Translations under genes and position numbers: made by a program | DNA from: Verrucomicrobiia bacterium | Lineage (GTDB): Bacteria; Verrucomicrobiota; Verrucomicrobiia; Verrucomicrobiales; DEV007 | DNA length: 58,283 bases | Reading direction: 5' to 3' | Assembly (NCBI GenBank): GCA_020439995.1 | Contig: JAGROY010000139.1 | Location: 1-58,283 of the forward strand | In this document: positions 34,566-43,379 of the stretch, piece by piece | Layout: the number at the start of each line of letters is the position of its first letter | Numbering within the stretch: position 1 is the first letter of the stretch | The notes under the pieces: generated by a model | Seen by the model: only the letters and a program-made list of their open reading frames with translations | The model's database searches: none | What the model was told of the DNA's origin: nothing

Positions 34566-36131
34566 CTACTTTGCTTCATCGTCCGATGGCGGAGGGGTAT
34601 CTGCCTCTGTTGATTCTGTTGGCTCGGCAGGAGACTCGCTCTCGCTCGACTCCACTTCTGGAAGTTCGACGTGACCAGTGGGGTCGGACGTCGTCACTGC
34701 GCTTGATTCGGAATCGGTCTCAGGATTCTTGTCACTTCCCGTCTCCTTGGACGAATCTTCGTCGCTGTAGATGTCATCGTAGTAGCCACCGTGATAGGGA
34801 TCATAGTCATGCGCGTGATGATCTTCGTGATAGGGGTCATGATCAGGATGGGAATGCGCAGAGTCGTCAGACTGATCGTATGGACGGACGTCTACCACTT
34901 TTTCAGATGCCTCGCTTGATGCGTCAGCGGTAGACACAGGCAGAGCACCTGCTGCGGGCCGCACTTGAGCCCGTCTCTCGGCTACCTTCGCAGCTTCGGC
35001 AGCTTCTTCCTGGGTCTCCTTCCGCTTGATAAACCATGACAACCAGATGCAAATCTCATAAAGAATGATCATTGGCCCTGCCAGCGCCGACAGCACAACC
35101 GCGTCGGGAGTAGGAGTGATGATCGCCGCCACCACCAGGATAATGACAATCGCGTAGGAACGCGTCTGCCGCATGAACTCGTGTGTCAACAAGTCGAGCT
35201 TCACCAGCGCCATCACGACGACTGGCAGCTCAAAGCTGACACCAAAGATCAGGATCATCGTCGTCGTGAACGACACATATTCTCCAATCTTCCACTGATC
35301 CTCAACGCCCATATCCTTGGAGAACCCGTGGAAAAACTTAAGCGCTTCCACCGTTACAAAGTAGTAGGCGAAGACCACTCCAATCAAAAACAAGCCAAAT
35401 CCAATCGTAAGCGATGGCCATAGCAGCTTCTTCTCGCGATCAGTCAGCCCAGGAAAAACGAACTGCGCGATAAAGTAAAAGAGTAGCGGAAAGCTGACAA
35501 CGATACCCGCATACAGCGAAAGCTTGATGGAAAGCCTGAAGGTCTCAGTAGGGCTGAGCGCCTGCATGGTGATCGCCGAGACTCTTCCATCCAGATCTGC
35601 GGCAGTTCCGGCTCCAAGCAATTGTATCGCTCGCTCAAGCAGTTCTGGCTGCCCTCCCAGTGCGGTTTGCAGAAATTCTGCTCGCATGTCTTCGCCCAGT
35701 TGTTCGGATGCAAGGTACACGTAGTGCACGTCGGCGGTCTGCCTGAGGTTCTTGAGATCGGCATCATCTCCCCACGCCTCTGCGTCTGCAAATGCCGCAT
35801 CCATCAAGGCCTTTCTCTGCTCAGCCGACAAAGGAACCGCCGCCTTGTTCAGCTTACGAATCTTCTCCCATTGTTCATAGCTGACCGACTTCGGCAGTTT
35901 GACTTCCGTCAGGATACCCGCCTTCTTCGCCGGACCTTGAATCAATTCCAGCAGCGGCTTGTTAAAAATAAAACACGCGATCGTTCCGATCAAAAGCGTA
36001 ATAACAACGCGGACGATCATGGTTCGCAAGTCTTCCAGATGGGCCAGGAAAGGCTTCTCTTCGTCGGCAGTCATCGTACCGCGCGAACGACTGGCTTGAT
36101 CGCGGAGGTTGAATATTTTTGCTAACCACAT
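34566..36131 (-). CDS. tatC: Sec-independent translocase TatC with large periplasmic insert and acidic/His C-tail
   Basis: TatC is the receptor of the twin-arginine pathway, normally 240-260 residues with six helices. This one has 521. The canonical start motif FLAHLEDLR is at 28-36 and TM1 follows; the next conserved block, LSPTETFRLSIKLSLYAGIV, begins only at 192. The first periplasmic loop therefore holds about 125 residues, mainly helical and charged. TM2-TM6 are normal to about residue 370. A 150-residue tail rich in Asp, Ser, Glu and His follows (HEDHHAHDYDPYHGGYYDD). No tatA or tatB is adjacent. It lies downstream of NUDIX and argH genes on the same strand. Confidence 0.9.
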   Translation of the reverse strand: MWLAKIFNLRDQASRSRGTMTADEEKPFLAHLEDLRTMIVRVVITLLIGTIACFIFNKPLLELIQGPAKKAGILTEVKLPKSVSYEQWEKIRKLNKAAVPLSAEQRKALMDAAFADAEAWGDDADLKNLRQTADVHYVYLASEQLGEDMRAEFLQTALGGQPELLERAIQLLGAGTAADLDGRVSAITMQALSPTETFRLSIKLSLYAGIVVSFPLLFYFIAQFVFPGLTDREKKLLWPSLTIGFGLFLIGVVFAYYFVTVEALKFFHGFSKDMGVEDQWKIGEYVSFTTTMILIFGVSFELPVVVMALVKLDLLTHEFMRQTRSYAIVIILVVAAIITPTPDAVVLSALAGPMIILYEICIWLSWFIKRKETQEEAAEAAKVAERRAQVRPAAGALPVSTADASSEASEKVVDVRPYDQSDDSAHSHPDHDPYHEDHHAHDYDPYHGGYYDDIYSDEDSSKETGSDKNPETDSESSAVTTSDPTGHVELPEVESSESESPAEPTESTEADTPPPSDDEAK

Positions 36132-36160
36132 AACAGGGATTCGGGATGAAACGGATGATG

Positions 36161-36778
36161 TTAGAACAAGATACTGCGGGCCGTTAATCGTGCGTAGAGA
36201 GCAAGGGTAAGTGAGTCGTTCACTTCGTTGGATGCAACCATCTGTTTCAACGTTGCAGGCTCGATGAGACGGGTACCGAGAATACTCTCGCTGGCATCCG
36301 GCGCATTCCCGGTCGACAATGGGACAACTTTTGACACGAAGAAAAGATAGATGTGCTCATCCGTAAAACCCTGAGAGGTGAAATAGTATCCCAGCGAGAC
36401 CACCTCCGCATCCTCGGCGATTTCGTAGCCTACTTCTTCCCGGAGTTCGGCCTGCAACGTTGCCAGGATCACGTCCGGTTCAAAGCGGTTGTCGACGTCG
36501 TCAATTTGCCCAGCAGGAAACTCGGTAAGCGCCCGCCGTGGAGCCACCCGCTCCTGCTCGACCATCACCAGCTTTCCATCCCCTGTCATCGCTGCCACAG
36601 CCACCGCAGACTTACGACGTACTACCGTCCAGGATAGTTCACGTTCAGGTTGCGATGGAGTGCGCACGTTTACTTCGTCCACGCTCACATAGGTAGAAGA
36701 GAACACCGTATCCGAACGGAGGGTAGTCCATCCGTCTGGATCGGCGATGACGCAAGGCTCCACTTTATCGACTTTCAT
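36161..36778 (-). CDS. NUDIX hydrolase, ADP-ribose pyrophosphatase-like
   Basis: The 205-residue NUDIX protein resembles ADP-ribose/nucleoside-diphosphate-sugar pyrophosphatases, with the usual preceding strand VVRRKSAVAVAAMTGDGKLV and EFPAGQIDD. The NUDIX box is altered: six to eight extra residues separate the glycine from the core (GQIDDVDNRFEPDVILATLQ), and the core reads AELREEVGY, so the Arg of the REUxEE motif is Ala while the metal-binding glutamates remain. It may still bind metal; activity is uncertain. It starts 4 bp after the argH stop and 30 bp before tatC. Confidence 0.82.
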   Translation of the reverse strand: MKVDKVEPCVIADPDGWTTLRSDTVFSSTYVSVDEVNVRTPSQPERELSWTVVRRKSAVAVAAMTGDGKLVMVEQERVAPRRALTEFPAGQIDDVDNRFEPDVILATLQAELREEVGYEIAEDAEVVSLGYYFTSQGFTDEHIYLFFVSKVVPLSTGNAPDASESILGTRLIEPATLKQMVASNEVNDSLTLALYARLTARSILF

Positions 36779-36782
36779 ACCG

Positions 36783-38171
36783 CTATTTTCGCTTAGAAGA
36801 TGCCTTGGGCTGGAGTTGGCGTTTCCATTTCTTCAGCTCTCGCGTGATATTGGATGGAGACGGCGCACCGATTCCCTTCCGCGCCTTCAACGCGGTTGTC
36901 ACATCCAGCACTCGATACACATCCTGCTCGAAAGCAGTCGAGAACGACTGGTAAACTTCCAGCGGAATATCCTGAAACGCGATGCCTGTTTTCAGTGAAT
37001 GGGCGGTGAGCTGTCCGATGACTTCATGAGCACTGCGGAACGGCACAGCCCTCTTCACGAGGTAGTCAGCGAGATCAGTTGCCAGCAGGAACGGGTCGGA
37101 CGCGGCAGCCATAGTCGCGGCTTCATTCACCTTCATCGCAATGACCATTTCAGCGAACACATCGAGCGCGATTCGAATGGTGTCGATCGAATCGAAGAGC
37201 GGTTCCTTGTCCTCCTGCAGATCGCGATTGTACGTCATCGGCAATCCTTTCAATGTGGTCAACAGCGACATCAGATTCCCGTAGAGGCGACCGGTTTTTC
37301 CGCGAGTCAGCTCGGCCACATCCGGATTCTTTTTCTGCGGCATCAAGCTGGATCCGGTGGTGTGAGCATCACTCAGTGACACGAAGCCGAATTCCGCAGA
37401 CGCCCACAGGATGACGTCTTCGCTCAGGCGGGAAAGATGGGTGCCTGCCAGCGCGATCGCAAACATCAGCTCTGCAACAAAGTCGCGATCGCTGATCGCG
37501 TCCATGCTGTTCGTGGTCACCGCCGGGAAGTCGAGCAGCTTCGCGACCAGCTTGCGGTCCAGAACAATCGTCGAGCCTGCCAGTGCCCCTGAGCCGAGCG
37601 GCATGACATTGATTCGCTTCAAGCAGTCTGCCAACCGGGCGGCGTCGCGGTCTAACATTTCCACATAAGCGAGCAGGTGGTGGGCAAACAGCACCGGCTG
37701 CCCGCGCTGTAAGTGTGTGTAGCCGGGAATCACCGCGCTCTGATGCTGCTCCGCACAGCCGACTAAAGCTATCTGGAGATTGCGAAGGCGGCTGGTGATC
37801 TGCTGCACCTCTTCGCGGCAGTAGAGCCGAATATCGAGAGCCACCTGATCATTACGGCTGCGCGCCGTGTGCAATTTTGCCCCGGCTGGGCCGATCCGCT
37901 TTGTCAGCACGAATTCGATATTCATGTGGATGTCTTCCAGCTGAGTCGAAAATTCAAACGTCCCTGAGTCGATCTCTTTCTCAATCTTAGTCAGTCCCTT
38001 TTTGATCTTAACCAGCTCGGCAGCGGTCAGGATCCCGGCAGCCTTGAGTGCCGTGGCATGCGCGATGGAGCCTCGGATGTCGTGGCGGTAGAGACGCCAG
38101 TCATAGGAGATGGATTCCCCGTACCTTTGGACGAGATCAGAGGTGTCTTTTTCGAATCGACCTTTCCACAT
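36783..38171 (-). CDS. argH: argininosuccinate lyase
   Basis: The last step of arginine synthesis, releasing fumarate from argininosuccinate. The 462-residue fumarase-superfamily enzyme has the start MWKGRFEKDTSDLVQRYGES, HTARSRNDQVALD, the catalytic-loop signature GSSLMPQKKNPDVAEL (with K at the flexible loop) and TYNRDLQEDKEPLFDS. A short Lys-rich tail (QPKASSKRK) ends the protein. It lies upstream of the NUDIX gene with a 4 bp gap and downstream of the FmdB-like gene. Full length. Confidence 0.97.
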   Translation of the reverse strand: MWKGRFEKDTSDLVQRYGESISYDWRLYRHDIRGSIAHATALKAAGILTAAELVKIKKGLTKIEKEIDSGTFEFSTQLEDIHMNIEFVLTKRIGPAGAKLHTARSRNDQVALDIRLYCREEVQQITSRLRNLQIALVGCAEQHQSAVIPGYTHLQRGQPVLFAHHLLAYVEMLDRDAARLADCLKRINVMPLGSGALAGSTIVLDRKLVAKLLDFPAVTTNSMDAISDRDFVAELMFAIALAGTHLSRLSEDVILWASAEFGFVSLSDAHTTGSSLMPQKKNPDVAELTRGKTGRLYGNLMSLLTTLKGLPMTYNRDLQEDKEPLFDSIDTIRIALDVFAEMVIAMKVNEAATMAAASDPFLLATDLADYLVKRAVPFRSAHEVIGQLTAHSLKTGIAFQDIPLEVYQSFSTAFEQDVYRVLDVTTALKARKGIGAPSPSNITRELKKWKRQLQPKASSKRK

Positions 38172-38185
38172 AAGCTCTAGAAAAT

Positions 38186-38389
38186 TTAGCGCCCCCCCTT
38201 CGAGTTCATTGAAAGAATACTAGTGCCGCTGAAGATAACGCCCGAACCGCCAGTGATGATGCGCTTCACCGGCAGCCCCGTCTCTGGATCCTTCTCCAGT
38301 GGCGGGTCAGACATCTTCTGCTGAACTTCAAACCGCCGGGGCTCCTGGCCCGGCTCTTGGGGAATGGTTTCGTAGATGTAGGTAGCCAT
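38186..38389 (-). CDS. FmdB-like small protein with all zinc-ribbon cysteines lost
   Basis: FmdB-type proteins are about 70-110 residues and begin MPTYEYRC with a CxxC...CxxC zinc ribbon. This 67-residue product matches that plan closely (MATYIYETI, FEVQQKMSDPPLEK, PVKRIITGGSGVIFSGT), but the first CxxC is PQEPGQEP and the second is PETG, so it contains no cysteine at all. I start at the ATG 38387-38389 because the conserved first residues follow it. It is 14 bp upstream of argH on the same strand. The function of FmdB-like proteins is not established; here metal binding by the ribbon cannot apply. Confidence 0.75.
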   Translation of the reverse strand: MATYIYETIPQEPGQEPRRFEVQQKMSDPPLEKDPETGLPVKRIITGGSGVIFSGTSILSMNSKGGR

Positions 38390-38591
38390 AGCAGGTTTGT
38401 TTTGGGATAATCCGTTGGAACCTTCTTCCGTAGACGCTACCCGATCGCTTGGCAAGTGCCCGGAAATCGCCCGGTGTCACGAATCGTCGGGCAAATTCAA
38501 GCCAGTCGCCCCAACAGTATCAGAAAAACCCTTTGCCCCGAATGCGAGTCCCGTCGGAACTCCATTTGCCCGAACGCCCCTTTTCCGCGAA

Positions 38592-39188
38592 TCAGCCCGC
38601 TGCCGTGCCGTAGAAAACGACTGCACAGATCAACATCAGCAGGCCATAGCCGATACCGCCGGCGCAGGCACCTTTCCAGCGTGACTCGGAGGCACTGACC
38701 CATGCGATTTGGTCTCGCAGAACGTAGGGCATTCCTACCCAGAAGAGGCCAATGATGATCCATGCGTAGGCAAGGAGCGGCAGAAGCAGGCGAGTGATGG
38801 GCATTTCCAAAAATGCAGCGTCGAGAACCGGTGTCGCTGCCAGCAGCAGCAGAACTCCCAGAGCACGAACGGCGAGGAATTCATCCACACAATTGATCAC
38901 CAGAAGGTAAGTTACAGGGATCGCAATCTGCAGAACCTGACGAATGCCCTGAAACTCGCCAAGGTCCATCGAGCTGATGAGAATCCACGACCAGACGAAA
39001 TCGATGGTTAGAATCACGACGCCGATTCCTTTGTCCCGCGGCATTTTTTTCAACCAGCGGGTGAGCTCCTCTCTCTTCAGAAAAGCGAAAATGTGACCAG
39101 CGATGAGAAGAATTCCGAGGATGATACCCGCCGTCTTCAGGCTGAGATCATCGTAAACGGCGGCGTAGATAGAATGGATGAACTTCAT
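38592..39188 (-). CDS. polytopic inner-membrane protein of unknown function
   Basis: No family is recognised. The 198-residue product has five or six hydrophobic segments (about 20-38, 55-75, 85-100, 105-125, 130-150, 170-195), for example LKTAGIILGILLIAGHIFAF and LLPLLAYAWIIIGLFWVG. No charged catalytic motif stands out. It starts 9 bp upstream of miaB's stop side, so it follows the opposite order: it lies just 5' of the argH cluster and 3' of miaB on the same strand, and is probably read with miaB. Confidence 0.65.
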   Translation of the reverse strand: MKFIHSIYAAVYDDLSLKTAGIILGILLIAGHIFAFLKREELTRWLKKMPRDKGIGVVILTIDFVWSWILISSMDLGEFQGIRQVLQIAIPVTYLLVINCVDEFLAVRALGVLLLLAATPVLDAAFLEMPITRLLLPLLAYAWIIIGLFWVGMPYVLRDQIAWVSASESRWKGACAGGIGYGLLMLICAVVFYGTAAG

Positions 39189-39197
39189 GGATTTGGG

Positions 39198-40571
39198 TCA
39201 ATCGTGTAAAACAGGGTCGCCGTAGAGAGTATAGCCGGTGGATTCGGTAACGAGGACGTCGAAAATCTCTCCGGTCAGGCGCTGCGGATCACCTTCGATG
39301 ATGACGATCTTATTCTGCATGGTGCGACCGGACAGCCGCTCCGAGTTCGTCTTGCTCGCGCCCTCGCACAGGATCTCCACTTTCTGGCCGACGAGAGCAT
39401 TGTTCTTCTCACTTGCCAGCTGGTTCACCAGCGTCAGCAGATCCTGGTTACGCTCCTCCTTCACCCTTTCTGGAACCTGAATTTTGTCAGGCATTTCTGC
39501 GGCAGGAGTATTGCGGCGCTTGGAGTAGCGGAAGACAAAGGCGTTGTGAAAATCGACACGTTCGACAATGCGCTTAGTCTCAAGGTAATCCTCCTCTGTT
39601 TCACCTGGAAAACCGACGATGATATCAGTCGAGATCGCAATATCAGGCCGTGCAGCTTTCATTTGATCGCAGATCTCGACAAACTTCTCGGCCTTGTAGG
39701 GGCGGTGCATGGCACGCAGAATGCGATCGGAACCTGACTGTAGCGGAAAGTGCACGTGCGATGCCAGCTTTGGCAGATACCGGAATGCCTCGATAAGGTC
39801 AGCCTTGTAACCGATGGGATGCGGCGAAGTGAAGCGGATACGCTTGATCCCGTCGATCTCATGAATGGCTTCAAGGAGCTGGACAAACGGCGACTTGTCA
39901 TCCACCCGGGGAAATTCGTGCCGCCCGTAGAGATTCACGATCTGCCCTAACAATGTCACCTCGCGCACTCCCCGGTCGGCGAGCGTCCGCACTTCCGCCA
40001 CAATATCGGCGATCGGCCGGGCGCGCTCACCTCCACGGGTGTAGGGCACGATGCAAAAGGTGCACTTCATATTGCACCCCTGCATGATCGACACAAACGC
40101 CGTCGCCTGGTTCTCCTTAAGCTTGTGATCGCGAATGGTGTTTTGTGAGTCCTCCTCCTCAGCGACATCGACAATCGAGTAGCGGACTTCATCCATCTGC
40201 CGCTGAAGACGGCGCTGGAGAATGTCATCCACATAGTCGACAACCTTGTGGTATTTTTGCGTGCCTGCTACCAGATCAAGATGCGGCACGGCCTGAAGCA
40301 ATTCCTCTCCCCTGCTCTGCGCCATGCATCCCAGAAATCCGTAGACGACATGCGGCTTGCGGGCGCGCAGGCGGCCGAGGATCCCCATCTTGCCCAGTGC
40401 CTTCTGTTCCGCCTGATCACGGACACTGCACGTATTAATCAAAATCACGTCAGCATCCGACTCCTCGGAGGTCACGGCATAGCCCCGCTTGTCCAGAAAC
40501 ATCTGCGACACCTGTTCGGAGTCACGTTCGTTCATCTGGCAGCCGTAAGTTTTGATAAAAACCTTGAACAT
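39198..40571 (-). CDS. miaB: tRNA-2-methylthio-N6-dimethylallyladenosine synthase MiaB
   Basis: MiaB is a radical-SAM methylthiotransferase that modifies A37 of tRNAs reading UNN codons. The 457-residue protein has the N-terminal UPF0004 domain with its three cluster cysteines (KTYGCQMNERDSE, INTCSVRDQAEQKALG, GFLGCMAQ), the radical-SAM motif CNMKCTFC and a C-terminal TRAM domain (LVGQKVEILCEGASKTNSER, TGYTLYGDPV). I start at the ATG 40569-40571; the open frame continues upstream without family character. It is divergent from rsmB. Confidence 0.95.
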   Translation of the reverse strand: MFKVFIKTYGCQMNERDSEQVSQMFLDKRGYAVTSEESDADVILINTCSVRDQAEQKALGKMGILGRLRARKPHVVYGFLGCMAQSRGEELLQAVPHLDLVAGTQKYHKVVDYVDDILQRRLQRQMDEVRYSIVDVAEEEDSQNTIRDHKLKENQATAFVSIMQGCNMKCTFCIVPYTRGGERARPIADIVAEVRTLADRGVREVTLLGQIVNLYGRHEFPRVDDKSPFVQLLEAIHEIDGIKRIRFTSPHPIGYKADLIEAFRYLPKLASHVHFPLQSGSDRILRAMHRPYKAEKFVEICDQMKAARPDIAISTDIIVGFPGETEEDYLETKRIVERVDFHNAFVFRYSKRRNTPAAEMPDKIQVPERVKEERNQDLLTLVNQLASEKNNALVGQKVEILCEGASKTNSERLSGRTMQNKIVIIEGDPQRLTGEIFDVLVTESTGYTLYGDPVLHD

Positions 40572-40797
40572 TCGCTTTCGTAACGCCGCATCTACACTTC
40601 TGGCGTGGTGGGCACTATATGCACCCTTCGCTTTCTGAAAAGCCCCAATCACGGCAAAAATGGAGCCCATTTTACCGTTCAAATTGAAGAAACGGGTAAA
40701 ATCTGCCCCGCGTTCAGCACTACCATTTGAATAGCCATGGATACGGAAGTAGGCATGCGCCGAACGATCATTGGCAACCAGCCATGTCCTACCTTGC

Positions 40798-42072
40798 ATG
40801 ACGACCACCAATCCCCGCGCGCTCTGCCGTGAAATTCTCTCCCATTGGAATCCTGACACTGGATTCGCGGCGAACCTTATCGAGCGCGCCGCCAGAGACC
40901 ACTGCCTCGATGTGCGGGATCGCGCCTTCCTGAATTCGCTCGTACTCGGGGTGCTGCGCAATGTGACACTGCTCGACCACTGGATCGACCAGCTTCGCGG
41001 ACGCGGGCAATTGAAGCAGGGTCTGCGCTGGCTGCTGCGGCAAGGCATCTGCGAAGTCCTGCTTATGCGCACCCCCGATCACGCTGCTGTTTCGCAAACG
41101 GTGAAACTGGCGAAGAAGTACGAGAAAGGAATCGTCAACGCCGTACTCCGTCGCGCAGTTTCAGAGAGCGAAACACTGCTGACAGCAGTCGAATCCCTGC
41201 CACTTGCCGTCCGATTCTCTCTGCCAGCACACCTCATCGCCCGATGGGAGAAACGGCACGGCAGCGATGCCACGGTCGCACTTTGTGAATGGATGAACAC
41301 ACCCGCTCCCGTTACCTTCCGGGCCAACACGCTAGTGCCGGGAGCAACGGAAACTTTGAAGGCGACATTTGGCGCGCGCCCTGTCGAAGACCAGCCGGGA
41401 TTCTTTGTTGCGGATGAAATGCCATTCGACGCAATTGCCGCCGGCCTCTGCTACGTCCAGGATCCGAGCACGGCAGCAGCGCCAGAATTGCTCGCCCCCC
41501 GCTCTGGTGAATACGTGCTGGACGCCTGTGCTGCGCCAGGAGGAAAAGCGGGTATCCTCGCCACCCTCATGGAGAACACTGGCTGCCTGCTTTGCATCGA
41601 CAGCCAGCAGGAACGAGTCGACATGACTGCGGAAAATCTGCAACGCCTCGGAATAACCTGCGCCACTACCATTTGCCACGACTGGCTGGCCACCACCGAA
41701 CTTCCGGCGGAAATCGCGACCAAAACATTCGACCGCATCCTGGCGGACGTGCCATGCAGCAACACGGGGGTGATGCGACGGCGCGTAGACGTTCGCTGGA
41801 GACTAACGGAACCAAAAGCCTTTAACGTTCTCCAGGAAATCCAACTCGCCATCGTCGAGCGCTTAATTCCGCTGCTGAAGCCGGGCGGCACACTGGTCTA
41901 CAGCACCTGCAGCATCGAATCGGAAGAGAATGAGGAAATGGCGGCGCTGATTCTTAAGCTCCATCGGCACCTCTCACTTCGGGGAGATACTCTCCTGCTC
42001 CCCCACATAAATGACACCGATGGCGGCTACGCCGCAGCTTTCGTCAGTACACCTGCAAAAATCAACGAGTAA
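40798..42072 (+). CDS. rsmB: 16S rRNA (cytosine-967-C5)-methyltransferase RsmB
   Basis: The 424-residue enzyme has the N-terminal NusB-like helical domain (AARDHCLDVRDRAFLNSLVL, AVSQTVKLAKKYEKGIVNAV) and the Rossmann methyltransferase domain (DACAAPGGKAGILATLM for SAM binding). The two Cys motifs are VPCSNTGVMRR (catalytic pair partner) and YSTCSIESEENEE. The start is probably the ATG at 40798, before the conserved NPRALCREIL; an ATG nine codons earlier is also open. The usual fmt neighbour is absent; miaB is divergent. Confidence 0.92.
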   Translation: MTTTNPRALCREILSHWNPDTGFAANLIERAARDHCLDVRDRAFLNSLVLGVLRNVTLLDHWIDQLRGRGQLKQGLRWLLRQGICEVLLMRTPDHAAVSQTVKLAKKYEKGIVNAVLRRAVSESETLLTAVESLPLAVRFSLPAHLIARWEKRHGSDATVALCEWMNTPAPVTFRANTLVPGATETLKATFGARPVEDQPGFFVADEMPFDAIAAGLCYVQDPSTAAAPELLAPRSGEYVLDACAAPGGKAGILATLMENTGCLLCIDSQQERVDMTAENLQRLGITCATTICHDWLATTELPAEIATKTFDRILADVPCSNTGVMRRRVDVRWRLTEPKAFNVLQEIQLAIVERLIPLLKPGGTLVYSTCSIESEENEEMAALILKLHRHLSLRGDTLLLPHINDTDGGYAAAFVSTPAKINE

Positions 42073-42386
42073 CCGCGCCCTGCCTGACACGCATCAACAG
42101 AGAGCACCCGGCTTGCGCTTTGCACCCAAGGAGACACTGAGAACTAACTAAGCTTCTTTAGCTGGTGCCGTCGTTCACCGGTCTTTCGTCTATCGGGTGT
42201 TGAGCATTCAGGTCCTGGCTTTTGCGGTAATCCGCGAATCTGTAACCAAAAGCAGTTGGGTTCGATATCAACCAGCGTGAACATTTCACCATTCACGGCA
42301 ACCGCGCGTGACATGAGCCATGAACTTTTCCTTTTTGTAATGGTTCGAGCATGATAGGATGATTTCTCAAGGATTAGTATTGAATC
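42073..42386 (+). other. intergenic region before the Bat-type operon
   Basis: No gene was found. It should hold the operon promoter. A short hairpin GTGAA-CAT-TTCAC is at 42277-42289 and a TTGTAA at 42335-42340 could be a -35, but no good -10 follows at normal spacing. A GGGTTCGATATCAACC phrase at 42258-42273 looks like a tRNA T-arm, yet no acceptor, D or anticodon stem surrounds it. Confidence 0.35.
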
Positions 42387-43358
42387 ATGTCAGAGGAACT
42401 ATCGAATTTCGGTCAAAAGGTTCGGGATCGGGTCGCAGAAGTTGTGGTCGGGCAGGATGTTGTAGTGGAACGGCTGCTCATCTCACTGCTCACCGGTGGA
42501 CACTTGCTTCTGCAGGGGATGCCTGGCCTGGCGAAGACGCTGCTCGTCAATTGCGTAGCCAAAGCGATCGACCTGCGCTTCAGCAGAGTGCAGTTCACCA
42601 TTGACCTGCTCCCATCGGATATCGTCGGTTCAGAGATTCTCGATCAGAAGTCGGGAGAGTTCCGAACGCACCAGGGGCCGATCTTTACCAACTTGCTGCT
42701 GGCCGACGAAATCAACCGCGCTGCACCTAAGGTTCAGAGCGCGCTGCTGGAGGCAATGCAGGAGCGAAAGGTGACGATCGGCAACCGCTCGTATCCCCTT
42801 CCCACTCCCTTTCTCGTGATCGCCACACAGAATCCGATCGAGCAAAGTGGCACGTTCGAGCTTCCTGAGGCACAGCTTGACCGGTTCATGATGTGCAACC
42901 GGCTGGACTACCCGACACCAGAACAGGAGGAGTTAGTCTTGACCCGAATTCTTGGCCTTGGACTCAAGGAGGAAGACGGCGGATCAGTGGCGAAGTCCTC
43001 GTTCGATGTGATTAGAGACGAGCCGGTCGCCCACGTCGACACCCTCAACGCGGCAATGGCTGCGGTGCAGAAAGTTTACGTCAGCGAGGTCTTTATTAAG
43101 CACTGCGTCGAAGTCACGAACCGCACCAGGAATCACAAACACATCGAACTGGGCGGCAGCCCGCGCACCGGAATTGCACTGGTGCAGGCGGCACGCGCCA
43201 GGGCATTCCTCCACGCGCGCGAATATGTGATCCCAGAGGATCTATTCGCGCTGGCGGAAGATGTGATCCTGCACCGTATTCGATTGAACTACGAAGCGCT
43301 CGCAGAGGGGCACTCAGGTACAGACGTGCTGAAGGAGATCCTCGCGTCCATGGGATAG
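42387..43358 (+). CDS. MoxR-type AAA+ ATPase
   Basis: MoxR ATPases act as chaperones for cofactor insertion or assembly, usually with DUF58 and VWA proteins. The 323-residue protein has Walker A (GMPGLAKT), the extended region LLADEINRAAPKVQSALLEA (Walker B with sensor) and ATQNPIEQSGTFELPEAQLD, and the C-terminal lid GSPRTGIALVQAARARAFL. It is the first gene of an operon with DUF58, BatD-like, VWA, VWA, TPR and a very large protein. Confidence 0.93.
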   Translation: MSEELSNFGQKVRDRVAEVVVGQDVVVERLLISLLTGGHLLLQGMPGLAKTLLVNCVAKAIDLRFSRVQFTIDLLPSDIVGSEILDQKSGEFRTHQGPIFTNLLLADEINRAAPKVQSALLEAMQERKVTIGNRSYPLPTPFLVIATQNPIEQSGTFELPEAQLDRFMMCNRLDYPTPEQEELVLTRILGLGLKEEDGGSVAKSSFDVIRDEPVAHVDTLNAAMAAVQKVYVSEVFIKHCVEVTNRTRNHKHIELGGSPRTGIALVQAARARAFLHAREYVIPEDLFALAEDVILHRIRLNYEALAEGHSGTDVLKEILASMG

Positions 43359-43379
43359 GATAAACACCACTCGCGGAAA

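Noticed and set aside
42258..42273. tRNA T-arm-like sequence GGGTTCGATATCAACC
   Set aside because: No acceptor, D-arm or anticodon stem can be folded around it.
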